Origin: Syncephalis plumigaleata
Taxonomy: Eukaryota > Zoopagomycota > Zoopagomycetes > Zoopagales > Piptocephalidaceae
Assembly: GCA_025201365.1 (NCBI GenBank)
Contig: JAIXMF010000004.1
Span: forward strand, 1,116,001-1,180,000
Reading direction: 5' to 3'
DNA: 64,000 nt
Part shown: positions 1-10,618 of the stretch, piece after piece
Layout of the letters: each line of letters begins with the position of its first letter
How positions within the stretch are numbered: position 1 is the first letter of the stretch
Notes under the pieces: generated by a model
What the model was told of the DNA's origin: nothing
What the model saw: the letters and a program-made list of their open reading frames with translations, nothing else
The model's database searches: none
Program-made: the position numbers and the translations under genes

Positions 1-2
1 GT

Positions 3-2932
3 ATGTCCAATTCGATGCCACCGCCGTTGCTACCACGTCCCCCTACTCGTCCTATTATGCCATCGACTGGTGTACGCGCTCCACCTTCTGCCGCGCATTC
101 CATTTGTAGCGACAATAGTATTGCCATCAATGATGCGGCAGATATTGTTACGGTAGCGATGACACGAGACGAGCAAGCCGGTAAAATATCGCGCATCGAG
201 TTGAACGACTTTCCTCAACCGGATGCAAGATTCCCTAGTCGTCGACCACCGGTGTTCCGCGACCTTGAAAGTGAACTCAAACATATCGGACCTGCTCGAT
301 GCTTCGCCATGAGTACACGACACGTTATCACGGCGGCCAATGCACTAAGGGTATGGGACGTGGTTATGGGCACGCCAGTATCCATGGCGAGTAGAGGCAA
401 CGAGATACGCGTCGATGCTTGTTGTTTCTTACCACCGCGTTTACCGAGCGAAGAAAGCCAATGGATATGGTGTGCGTTGAAGACGGGTGAACTATGGGAG
501 GTAGAAGCGGAGACCGGCGTCATTACAGATCAACGAACCGGTGCTCATACATGCTCGGTAACGCATATGCTACGTGCTCGTGCGCATCTATGGACACTCG
601 ATGAAAGTGGCCGTCTACAATGCTGGTATCAGCAAGGTGATACCGGACGACTATCGTTGAAGGGACAGCCCACCCTACGTCGTGTGGCCGCCAAAGTGGT
701 AGCAGCTATCGTAGTAGCCAGTGAGCAATTATGGCTAAGTACAGGCAAGGTCATTGAAGTTTACCTGCCCTTGGCACGTAGCGACAATCAATCGAAACAC
801 AATGGTAACACTAATGATGAGCATGACATTGAGCAACAACAACAACATCAGCATCATCAGCATCATCAGCACCAATCAATCGGTCTAGGTAGTCAGACTC
901 GTGTAAGCTATGAGGCGACTGGATCTATATCGGGATTGCCAATTGCTACGCTACAAGTAGATGCCAATGTCGGTGATATCACTTGTATGTCGGTGGACAA
1001 CTCGGTGAAACGGGTATTTACAGGACACGCCGACGGTCACGTCACTATATGGTGTTCGAGAACGCATCAACGATTACAGGTGTACAAGGCGTCACTCTAT
1101 GCGATTACCGCGTTGGCCAGTCCAGGTCAACAGCAACACTTATGGGCCGCCTTTCAAACTGGCAAGATATGCGTTTATGACACGTCGCGCAAACCATGGG
1201 CAGTGATCAAAGATTGGCAAGCGCACGATAAGGCAGTTCAAGCCATTACCGTGGATAATGCCTCGCTAGCCCTACTCGGACGACTGCAAGTGGCCAGTTT
1301 AGATATCGAAGGATGTGTACGTATATGGGACGGACTATTATGCGACGATTTCATAGGTAAGTAGTTTCCTAACGTTTATTACAATGTGAGCTGATTCATT
1401 CATTCATTCATTCAATTAGATGCACATATCACGTTGAAGCAGAATGAATTCTGTAATTATCGTGATATCAACGTACTTATTTGTTCATGGAATTGCGATG
1501 CGCGTAAACCGAAATCACTCTTGTCGAACTCGTTAAATGCGCAATTCCTTAAAGAATGGTTGACCGCGTCACCGGTTACTCCCGATATTATTGTGGTTGG
1601 CTTCCAGGAGATTATAGATTTGGAATCGAAAAAGACAACTGCCAGTAAGTATTCATACATCGGTGTCTATATTGTTGTTGTTATTATTATTGATGATCGA
1701 TTAATGCGTTGATTCGCTTATCGCAATCGGTAGAATCGTTGTTGAAATCGAAAAAGAAGGCGCAAACCGAGGAGGCATCACGTCGATATGGTTTATGGCG
1801 ATCTCGTCTAGTGGTCGCTGTTCAAGAGGCACACCCCAATGAAACCTACTCCCTACTCAAGAGCGAGCATCTAGTCGGTCTATTCTCGTGTATGTTTGTA
1901 CGGCGTACCATTTATGATTCGGTGGCAGGCGTAACCGCCAGTATGGTGAAGACTGGATTTGGCGGACGATACGGTAACAAAGTAAGTGATGTAATATAGT
2001 GGTTGTATCACGCCTTTTATCCATCAATTCATTTATCTACTATCAACGAACAGCTTACTTACCCTTTCTCTACTGTATAGGGCGGCATTGCTATGCGACT
2101 AGTCATTAATGATTCATCGGTTTGCTTCGTCAATTGCCATTTGGCAGCGGGACAAAAGGAAGTCAGTCAACGTAACACGGACGCTGCTAAAGTGTTAAGG
2201 GAATGCGAGCTTGAACCATTGACGTCACGTCCGTTGGCGTTCGTCTGTGGTGGCGATGGATTAAAGATGACGGATCACGAGTTCTGCTTCTTTAGCGGTG
2301 ATCTAAACTATCGTATCGATCTACCGCGTACACAGGTCGAGTCACTTATAGCCGATCGTGATTGGACTCAACTCATGGAACACGATCAATTGTGCCAGCA
2401 ACGTGCTCGTAACCGACAGCATCCATTGCGTAGTTTTAGCGAGTTACCATTGGATTTTATACCGACGTACAAGTATAATCGTGGCGAGGAAGTGTTTGAT
2501 ACATCGGAGAAGATGCGTATTCCTGCTTGGTGCGATCGTATACTACATAGATATGGTGGTAGGCCAGGTCCTATTCTACCTGATACATCGACATCGCCCG
2601 TCGACAGCAATGGTACGGACGCTACATCACCACGTATACAGCAAATGAGCTATCGACGTCACGAATGTCTAGTATCCGATCATCGTCCGATTAGCGCGTC
2701 CTTCCAAATATCGGCACGCCATATCAATAAGGAGAAGCGTAGTCGTGTAGAACGTACCGTAGCCGATATTCACCTGGCGAACATACGATCACAGGCGCAG
2801 GAAGCCATGGTCGACTGGCTAGTGAATATGGGCTACGCACCAGCAGATGCGATGAACGCCTTACGTCGCGAACACTGGGATATTCATGCGGCAGCTAACT
2901 TTCTACAAGAAGCTCGTTTACGTGGATTCTAA
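3..2932 (+). CDS. WD40 / inositol polyphosphate 5-phosphatase / UBA protein (5' end probably incomplete)
   Basis: Predicted phosphoinositide/inositol-phosphate 5-phosphatase. Four exons, 3-1356, 1420-1644, 1734-1981 and 2081-2932, join in frame to 892 aa with GTAAGT donors. The N-terminal half (residues ~90-450) has WD-like blades, including GCVRIWDG just before intron 1. The catalytic half shows the family signatures in order: SWNCDARKP, VVGFQEI, GNKGGIAMR, NCHLAAGQ, SGDLNYRID, PAWCDRIL and SDHRPI. The last ~45 residues (QEAMVDWLVNMGYAPADAMN) look like a UBA domain. WD40 plus 5-phosphatase is the plan of the plant 5PTase12-14/FRA3 group, so a cytosolic membrane-lipid phosphatase is likely. 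The ATG at 3 lies two bases from the window edge and may be internal, so the true start may lie upstream. Function confidence is high for the phosphatase and moderate for the WD blades and UBA. Confidence 0.88.
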
Positions 2933-3605
2933 AATACTATCATTCCTTATTGGTGATAGTTTAGCTATTATTATTATTATTATTATTTGTTATTATTATT
3001 ACTATGTAATATTTATAAATAGAGAAAAGAAAGCATAGCTTTTTAACATTCATACAATTGTGCAAAAGTTGAAGACTAACAATGTTAACTGGTTGGAAAA
3101 TCCTGTATTATTAGAATTGGTCTTATAGCACATGTTAATATCATATAGCATTGTTTAGTATAATTTCAAGCACTTTATTAAGTAGTATATAGTAGCAATT
3201 ACAAATAGGTATTCTTATATAATGTGTATAGCTTATTCTGCTTCATTCGCGCACACGTCGTTGTGCTCGTCCGCAGTCATATTGTTACGATAACTGTATA
3301 GATGTGCCTATATCTCATGATAAATCACGACACTTGTAAAATGTCAGCAGTTCTTACCTGACCAGATCACGACAACATCAGTTGATCTCGGCTATGACGA
3401 CAACATTCGCCGTCATTCTGTAAATCTATTAATACTACAAATCAGCCGAGTAGTCATAAGAGAATCTTGTGATTCTATATTGCTATTACTATTATATTTC
3501 TACTTATCTAATTATTATTATAAATACTTCACCATTATCTTGTAAATAAAGAAGTAACGAATTAACTACCAATCTCTCTCTGTGTCTACTTGTGTTTAAA
3601 AGTGT
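2933..3605. other. Intergenic; 3' region with a decayed transposon end
   Basis: No gene seen. The segment holds ATT-rich simple repeat (~2960-3000), several AATAAA-like signals, and at ~3062-3115 a stretch that aligns by eye with ~5826-5885 and ends in GGTTGGAAAATCCTGTA. That end resembles the terminal repeat of the 29.8-30.3 kb element. Confidence 0.5.
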
Positions 3606-4451
3606 TTATTTAAATTGTCTTACTTTCTCTCTATCGTTAGCTACAACGTTAACAATATAATCAATTGATTCCATGTTAGTGGATGTATCAATTTCGTCAG
3701 CAACTTCGGTATTAGTATTACCAACATCATGTTGAGGATCAGCATTTGGTGTTGATTGCAAGAGCATAACCTTGGTACTTATTTTGCTCAATATAGATGA
3801 CCATAACAATGGCTGAGCAGTAGGATCCAAATACGCATACTGATACATATATTGTTTACAATATGCTACCTTACGCTTTACTGCTTGCTTGTTAAGATAC
3901 TCGTCGAGCTTCTCATTAAAAACCCTGCAGTCTTGCATAAATTTTGCTTGTTGTCTGCTACTCATTCGCGTAACAGTTGAAACTGAAGATCCTGGTCTTT
4001 CACAAGACCATAAAGGCTCTAACACCTTATCGATATTATCCTCCGTAACTCGCATATCCATTAGTCGAAAGCCAAGCAGCCACTCAATCCAGTTGCGTTC
4101 ATCCGTTTTAATGTTCATCACCTGTATAAGTGAGCTGCTGGCAGCGCGTAATTGGTCGAGAACTTGATTAGCGGTAAGTGAAGGATTTTTTACAATCGCC
4201 TTTGAGACAGAATTTACTAGTCGTTGGTGAGCTTGCTTTTGTAATCTTACTGGCTTGTGAATGCCGTAGCTTTCCCGCGCTCGCGCATTGCGCAGTTGCT
4301 TAGGATTAGCAATTTCTAAATGTTTACGTTGAATGCGACCAGGTTTACCTTTTGGTTTATTGTGTTTTTTACGTTGATGGAATAGAAGTGAGGAGCGAGC
4401 TGTATATGCTGCTCCACATCCAATGAAATTACACACGTGGCTAGTGCCCAT
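3606..4451 (-). CDS. C2H2 zinc-finger protein of unknown function
   Basis: Single-exon ORF of 281 aa. I start it at the ATG at 4451 because the ORF upstream of it has no other ATG. Residues ~6-30 form one classical C2H2 finger (C-x4-C, then Ala-Tyr-Thr-Ala and H-x4-H), followed at once by a basic stretch rich in Lys/Arg. The remainder has a Trp-containing helical block (ERNWIEWLLGF) and an acidic, Asn/Thr-rich tail. I do not recognise the family. A DNA- or RNA-binding role is inferred only from the finger. The gene sits alone between two decayed transposon ends (~3.1 and ~5.9 kb), so it could itself be element-derived, though I see no transposase motif. The 20 bases before its ATG nearly match those before the ATG at 7447. 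Confidence 0.6.
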   Translation of the reverse strand: MGTSHVCNFIGCGAAYTARSSLLFHQRKKHNKPKGKPGRIQRKHLEIANPKQLRNARARESYGIHKPVRLQKQAHQRLVNSVSKAIVKNPSLTANQVLDQLRAASSSLIQVMNIKTDERNWIEWLLGFRLMDMRVTEDNIDKVLEPLWSCERPGSSVSTVTRMSSRQQAKFMQDCRVFNEKLDEYLNKQAVKRKVAYCKQYMYQYAYLDPTAQPLLWSSILSKISTKVMLLQSTPNADPQHDVGNTNTEVADEIDTSTNMESIDYIVNVVANDREKVRQFK

Positions 4452-6091
4452 GTTAAGCAAATCAAAGACCAAGGATTGGTGAAAACAGTAAGTGTTAACG
4501 ATCTTTTTTTTATTATAATCCTGGGCCGTAGCCTAATTTTATTTAATAAAGAAGACATGGCACAAGATTGAATACATTAGAGCGGATGAATATTTACTAA
4601 TAACGTTTATTTAATTATAATTAATGGTATTAACAATTATTGTACCTGTTGTAAATGATATTCTATGTACATATTGCTACATGCCACTTCTTGTTACTTC
4701 CTCTCTTACCTTTTCTTCTCTCATTATAAACAACGCGTTATTCACTAATCTTACTGCTCATTCCCCTATGTTCTATGCACTTCGCTATACTCCTCTTACT
4801 CTGATACACACTCTCGTCTATTGCTTTTTATTCTTTTATTCGTTTTCTGACAACACATACACCACCACAACTCATGCTTTTCCTCTTACTCCACCTTCGT
4901 TTATTGTCATATACAGACTACGCTTAGCTGCAAGCGTATACTACTTGTCTTTGTGTTGTTCTCGGTCGGCCGTCTTATTCCCGTCTAGACTGCCGCTTTG
5001 CCAATGACTACTTGTCGAATATGTTGATTGTATGTCGCGTACTCGTATTTTGTATCGCTACTTATCGGCAGCCTCACTCCAATCTGTATACTCTGTCATA
5101 AGCACACTTTGCTCTTCACGTTGTGTAGTAGTTGGTTCTTTATCCGTTGTCGATCAACGTGGCATATACCCCACTGGGTCTTTCATACTGGTCTATCCTC
5201 TATTCAGTTCTCTCTTTCTCGCTTCCTTGTCTACTTGCTTGCGACACTCCCTTGCCCTCACTCGTGTATATCTATTATTTCATGCCGTGCTCTTTATTCA
5301 CGACGTTTGCTTGCCGCGTTGTACCACTTTATTCGCGTTGACTTGCTGATCATTGCTTGTAGTATGTGGGGACACGTACGCATACGTAACACTCGCGCTA
5401 TGCATTAGGCGCCACCCTTGCTTGTCAACGTACAACGTCTCCACTTGCTACTTTGCACTACTTACTCGTGCTTTATAAATATATGCAAGCACGCGGTACT
5501 CGTGTTAATCACTAGCCAGTGCTGTTTGTTCATCCAATTGCGACATGTATACGTAACGAACACTACACCTTCTGCTCGTGTGTTGTGAAAGTACGCGTAC
5601 ATACATAATATCCGCGCTAACTACTACCCATTGCGTCGTTTAGCACTTTGTATTTGTAGTGGTACTGTCTGACATTGTATTGCATATTGTACATGTGCCG
5701 AGGCAATCCTATATGATGGCTATATCTTTATTTGCATAGTATATATCAATAGCTAACATGGCACTAATAAAGGGTAATAATGACATAAACAGCGATGCTA
5801 ACTACTATGCAACATTATTTATTAATAAACTGCAAAAGTAAACGTTTAATAATGCTAATCGGTAGGAAGAGCCATGTACTAGAATGGTAGCTCATCCGTA
5901 GTATAACACATGACATAACATGGCATAACATGGCATAGTATTTCTTTTCCTTAGCTCATTGCTACATTAACATGTTTACAAGTGCGTTGTAGCAATGCAA
6001 ATAGTTTCAAAAATGATGCGCCTAGCCAAAGAAACGTTTATGCATATATTTTTGACATTTAATTAAATTAAGAGAGAGTTGAGCTATTCAA
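4452..6091. other. Intergenic, pyrimidine-rich on the + strand
   Basis: No supported gene. From ~4620 to ~5550 the + strand is rich in C/T with many short overlapping ORFs in several frames, typical of composition rather than coding. A TATAAATA box-like site lies at ~5475. From ~5750 to 5890 there is a piece related to the ~3.1 kb and ~30.25 kb transposon ends (TTTATTAATAAACTGCAAA). Confidence 0.5.
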
Positions 6092-7447
6092 TTAGCCAAG
6101 TAACTCCGCATAAGTTAACAGCTCATTATCGTTGACAAGTCGTTCATAATATTCCTCGGCTATATTGAAATTGGCTTCAAGTCCTCGTGGTAAATCCTTT
6201 TCCTCTACATCACTACTCGTTGATGATGACGGTGGTGGTAAATCAAATATACATACCATATGTCTATGTGGTGATATACAACGACGACAACGTACAGGAA
6301 TACCATCACCGAAATCCATCGTGTAATAACCGAATTTAGACCAATCTGTAAATAGATAATCAGTGTGTGCCATCCAATGTAAACCACGATCGTATAGCGG
6401 CATGGATGAGTGCGTATCCGCCTGACTTAACCATTCATTTTTACTAATAGATTTATGCGCAATAATAGTTTGACGATGTGTCGCACCAATCGTGCCTAGC
6501 GATTCATCCAGAAGATCGCTCGCTTTCTTTGTAGTATGTATGATCATGATAGCATTGCCGAAATAGTTTCTCGGTATGAAATCCAGTTGAAAGCGTCGAT
6601 TAACGGCGGATCCTTGTGTTAATACCGCGTCCCCCGGCAATTGTCTAGCGCGTACTAGGGCACGCCATAACAACATAATCACCACGTCCATGGTGGATAG
6701 CCATTGGCCCGCCTCTCTTTCCTGAGGAGTAAGCGAGGCCATCGCAGTATCCTTGAGTAGTTTTAGTTTCTTTGGTGTAAATTGTACCATAACACCTCGA
6801 GCGGCGTGCTTAGTTACACCACTTAGTTCGCGATAGACATAGGGAGCGACAGGTTGATCTGGCACCAGTAGATGTCGATCATGATTAGGCATGGATGATA
6901 TCGGTAATGGTGGTGCTTCGCCTCGAGCGAATGTTGCCCATGTTCTAAGGAACATAGCCGCACCATAGCCATCCGTAATGTAATGTTGCCATGCCGCGGC
7001 AAGTACCACACCGGAATTATGGGCTAGACGAGTGATTTTCGCGGCAAATAGCATGGTGATATCCTCGGGAGGCATCCCGTCTAACGCTTGCAAATCCTCG
7101 GTAATACTGGATTGTGGCCAGTTTGGCTCATAATACGATAGCGATTTATCCGAATACCTCTCTAGGAAGGGAATACCACGATCCGATCGATGTACCTCGT
7201 AGTTACCCGAAGCATGCTGCACTAGACGCCCATAGAATATGGGAAATAGATTCAGCGCTTGTTGAAGTGCTTCGGTCAAACGTGACGTAGGCATAAATAC
7301 CTCGCTATGATGGTGATTCTTAAAGAAGATCAATCGCTGCGACATGAACGGTCCCGGATAATGGTCAGCATGGTTTAATTTAATCGGTTCGATTAGAACA
7401 TCTTCACTTGGTTTTAGCCATATTTCAGTTGCACAATCCACAGTCAT
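6092..7447 (-). CDS. BAHD-type acyltransferase (PF02458 transferase family)
   Basis: Predicted CoA-dependent O- or N-acyltransferase of 451 aa, one exon. The BAHD catalytic motif HxxxDG is visible as QHYITDGYG about residue 160, and the structural DFG.G motif appears near the C-terminus as MDFGDGIPVRC. Length matches the family (about 430-460 aa). In fungi such enzymes act on secondary metabolites (Tri101-like), polyamines or similar acceptors; the acceptor cannot be read from the sequence. No signal peptide, so cytosolic. I use the ATG at 7447; the longer reading begins with a Leu run from TTG codons and has no ATG. The neighbours do not suggest a biosynthetic cluster. Confidence 0.85.
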   Translation of the reverse strand: MTVDCATEIWLKPSEDVLIEPIKLNHADHYPGPFMSQRLIFFKNHHHSEVFMPTSRLTEALQQALNLFPIFYGRLVQHASGNYEVHRSDRGIPFLERYSDKSLSYYEPNWPQSSITEDLQALDGMPPEDITMLFAAKITRLAHNSGVVLAAAWQHYITDGYGAAMFLRTWATFARGEAPPLPISSMPNHDRHLLVPDQPVAPYVYRELSGVTKHAARGVMVQFTPKKLKLLKDTAMASLTPQEREAGQWLSTMDVVIMLLWRALVRARQLPGDAVLTQGSAVNRRFQLDFIPRNYFGNAIMIIHTTKKASDLLDESLGTIGATHRQTIIAHKSISKNEWLSQADTHSSMPLYDRGLHWMAHTDYLFTDWSKFGYYTMDFGDGIPVRCRRCISPHRHMVCIFDLPPPSSSTSSDVEEKDLPRGLEANFNIAEEYYERLVNDNELLTYAELLG

Positions 7448-7808
7448 GTTAAACAAATCAAAGGATAATAATAACAACAATAATAGCAACAGAATAATAA
7501 AGATAGTATAGATGATATGCGAATGAAGATGGCGTGTTTATGTGGATTCCAGCCTATTGATACTAAACCGGTTATTCAAATTCCGCTTTTTACCGCTCTA
7601 TTTACAAACAATACTCTACTCAGCATTCCAAAAAAAGGAATGACTCACATTCATCAAGTGACTGCTTTAGAAAACGAATGACTGATCGATATTTCATTGC
7701 ATAAATTTAATAGCAATGCTAATAATAACACAGCATAATAGTAATAGAAATAATAATAATAATAACTTTGGATGTACTTGTCATTTGTTCTTGTTCTTGT
7801 CCCCCTAT
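7448..7808. other. Intergenic, low complexity
   Basis: Upstream region of the acyltransferase and 3' region of the next gene. It contains AATAAT and TTGTTC simple runs and nothing coding. Confidence 0.5.
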
Positions 7809-9793
7809 TTATACGCGATTGGTGAATACCCATGCTTGATCCACGATACTAACCACCACAAGAGTGGTATCGATAAGTTCACGACTTAATCGACGCCATT
7901 CCTGACGTATCATTCGTGCGACACGACCACTAGGTGCCCAAATGTGCAGTATTTGTTTATACAACTGACTACTACCACGGCAATGACGTGATGTATAAAT
8001 CAGATTACGTGCTTCTTCCTCTTCCTCTTCTTCTTCTTCGTCGTTGTTGGATAGTCTAATTCGTTTACTCGCACCAATGATACCGCGCATCTTCTTGCAA
8101 AGTAATCGTCGAGCATCAGCGCGTGTATACGTTTTATTAGGTGCTGTCATGGCACGTGTTACCGACACGGAAATGGCGAGTCCATCGCCGATCTCGCATA
8201 TGTAATCGGTCATGGGTCCACGCCACGCAGAATAGGGCACCTCCATCTAGGTTAGAAACGTATATTAGTAACGATCATGTTATATATATATATAGAGAGA
8301 ATAGTAGTAAGCCTACCTCTGTGAATACTAGTTTTGCTCCTAGCCAACGTCTTACTATCTCGCAGGAGAATATCTCCGATAGAATACTGCATCCACCTGC
8401 GTTTGGTGAATCCCTTACACGACGTGCACACGACGATAATTGAACGTGATTGAACCGATTGCCACGCACGCTAACGTAACTGCACACCATCGCTGGCTCG
8501 TCACGATAAAGCAACGAGTGGATGGTACGATTTAAATCACGATCGGCCCATCGCATACACAAGTCATCCCAACCGAGACACCAATGGTTCATTTTACAAT
8601 TATGTCGATCGCACCAACGTAGTGTGGGCATCATCATCGTATTATCCGCATTATTAGTCATTGTTGTTGTTGTTGCTGCGGTTGTATTAGATTTGTTATG
8701 ACAAATGGTCATCCATAAATTGTATATAGTATTACTATTAGTATTATTGTTGTCATTAGTTTCAATAAAGCAAGTGTCTTCATCTTCATTACTTGTATGT
8801 CGTAATATATCCACAGTTCTCGTTATAGTTCTAGTATGGTTACAGGAGAAATAATAATGATCATTGGTGTTGTTGTTGTGATATAGTGAATGATCGCACT
8901 TTTTCTCATTCCATCGTATTCCTCGATGATATTGCCATTGCCGCGATTTATACGCAACAAACGCTGGTATGACTTGTTCGCTCACTGTTGTACCAGCGAT
9001 GTTCGTGGCAGTACGGAGTGCATCCCGACAATGGTGATGATGACGATGCTGATGAGTATGAATGGCGCGACATTGAGACACAAGGAACTCGCCATAACGG
9101 TCTAACAGTTTGTCGCGGGGATCGATACCCTTCACTAAAGGAGTGCTTATCCTCCTCTTCTTTATCTTCTTCATCATTGTAGGTATGATCAAAGTACGAA
9201 TCACGTTCACTGGTCTTGGTAGCGGCATCGATGTGGTTAGAGCCACCATCACCACCACCATTTTGTTTAGTGCAACCAATGGATTGAATAATAATATGCA
9301 GTAATGGCAACAGTTGTTGTCGTTGTTGTTCACGTAACCATGATTCCTCGTTATTGCTGTTGCTGCCAGTGTTGTACAGGTATAGCAATTGCATAATTGA
9401 TGATAAGTAATCGTTAAAGCTGGTGGTGGTAGCTGTTCCACGCAAACCATCCAACTGAATGAGGTCAGACAGCGTTGCAATGATGGATTGCATTTCTTGT
9501 TCCATGATGATAGTGCCGCGGTTGTCACCATATGTACCACCATATGGCGACGGGCACTTTGCAATAGTAGCGCCATTGTAACGACGATGTATAGTCGACA
9601 ACATCTCGGTCGACGCTTCTTGCCATGGTGCAACCGTAGTATTGTCGATTGACAAACTATTTGTATGGTAGTCGTACCATGTTGATGATAATAATTCGTG
9701 GTCCAGTACATAAGAAGTCAATTGACATATGATCTTTTGAACCGCTTGAGACATGGATATGTCCGACGATTGATAATTGGAAATGAAAACCAT
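7809..9793 (-). CDS. Unrecognised 614-aa protein, three exons
   Basis: Proposed exons 9205-9793, 8317-9134 and 7809-8246 (minus strand) join in frame to 614 aa. The second intron (8247-8316) is convincing: donor GTAGGC, CTAAC branch, CTAG acceptor, joining FTE to MEVPYSAW. The first (9135-9204, donor GTGATT) is chosen because the reading frame must change near 9.13 kb; it lacks a strong branch site, so an assembly indel is an alternative. The N-terminal third is helical; the middle is His/Asn/Thr-rich low complexity. The C-terminal third looks conserved: RWCDRHNC, a GGCSILSEIF segment, then MTDYICEIGDGLAISVSVTRAM and a basic helix. The D...E arrangement there loosely resembles a PD-(D/E)xK nuclease fold, but I would not assign it. 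Confidence 0.6.
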
Positions 9794-10618
9794 GGTAGAG
9801 TGCTAGTTAAGCTTCTTCTTGTTGTTGTTGTTGTTGTTGCGCAAGAGTTAAAGTAACGAAAGAGAAATTGAGATACGATTTAATAATCAATTGGTTGACT
9901 AATAAATGCAGCTAGGTTAAGCGATCAATGGCAAGTAGGTTTAGAGTAGCTTGGTTACCAAAACACAATATAAAGAGCAATAGGCTAAATGTTTGTTTGT
10001 GTGTTAAAAGCAGTAGAGTTAGTCTTTGGATAATATCTCACTTGTTGTTCAATTTAAAGCTGTAACCTACTCATGTAGGTAATGCACATGCGATGATCCT
10101 CCTTAGTGACTAGTTATCCAATAGAATCTAAAACCTCATTGCTTAATGGAATTGAGTCACACTGATGAGATGATTCAACCGTTTAAAAATAAATGACTCA
10201 TTTGGGTCATCATGAATACGTGATACAAATGCGCTAATTGGGAAGCGTGCTAATTTTATGACAAGTAGACGTGACAATGACGAATGTATACTAGAACAAA
10301 AAGAAGGACAATCGCAACTGTAATTGTAATAATACCGATACATCAAAAGAGTATCGATGCTGTCTATTTTTTATTAATAATAGCAATAGAGCAATAATAA
10401 AAAGGTATTCAAAAAATAAGGAATACGCTTATGCAATAATAATAATATGGTAATAATGATAAAGTAATAATAATATTCAAAAGAGGAACAAGGAACAATA
10501 CAAACGAAAAGAATAAAGAGAATAATAATGATAGTAGTAATAAACAGCTCCTTATTTCTTTTCTATAATAATAATAATAGTAGTAGTAGTAGTAGCTTCA
10601 ATGGATTAATGCCATCGT
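9794..10618. other. Intergenic
   Basis: Upstream of the 614-aa protein and 3' of the RasGAP-like gene. It contains a TTG repeat (~9820-9840), AATAAT runs (10380-10590) and a TAG repeat (~10578). No coding segment supported. Confidence 0.5.

Noticed and set aside
4624-5408. Several overlapping + strand ORFs of 70-127 codons
   Set aside because: They overlap in different frames of a C/T-rich stretch, have biased composition (Leu, Ser, Tyr, Cys) and no motif.
9135-9711. Second long frame overlapping the first exon of the 614-aa gene
   Set aside because: Its N-terminal part is His/Thr/Cys-rich shadow sequence of the better frame; only the part below ~9134 looks coding and is used as exon 2.
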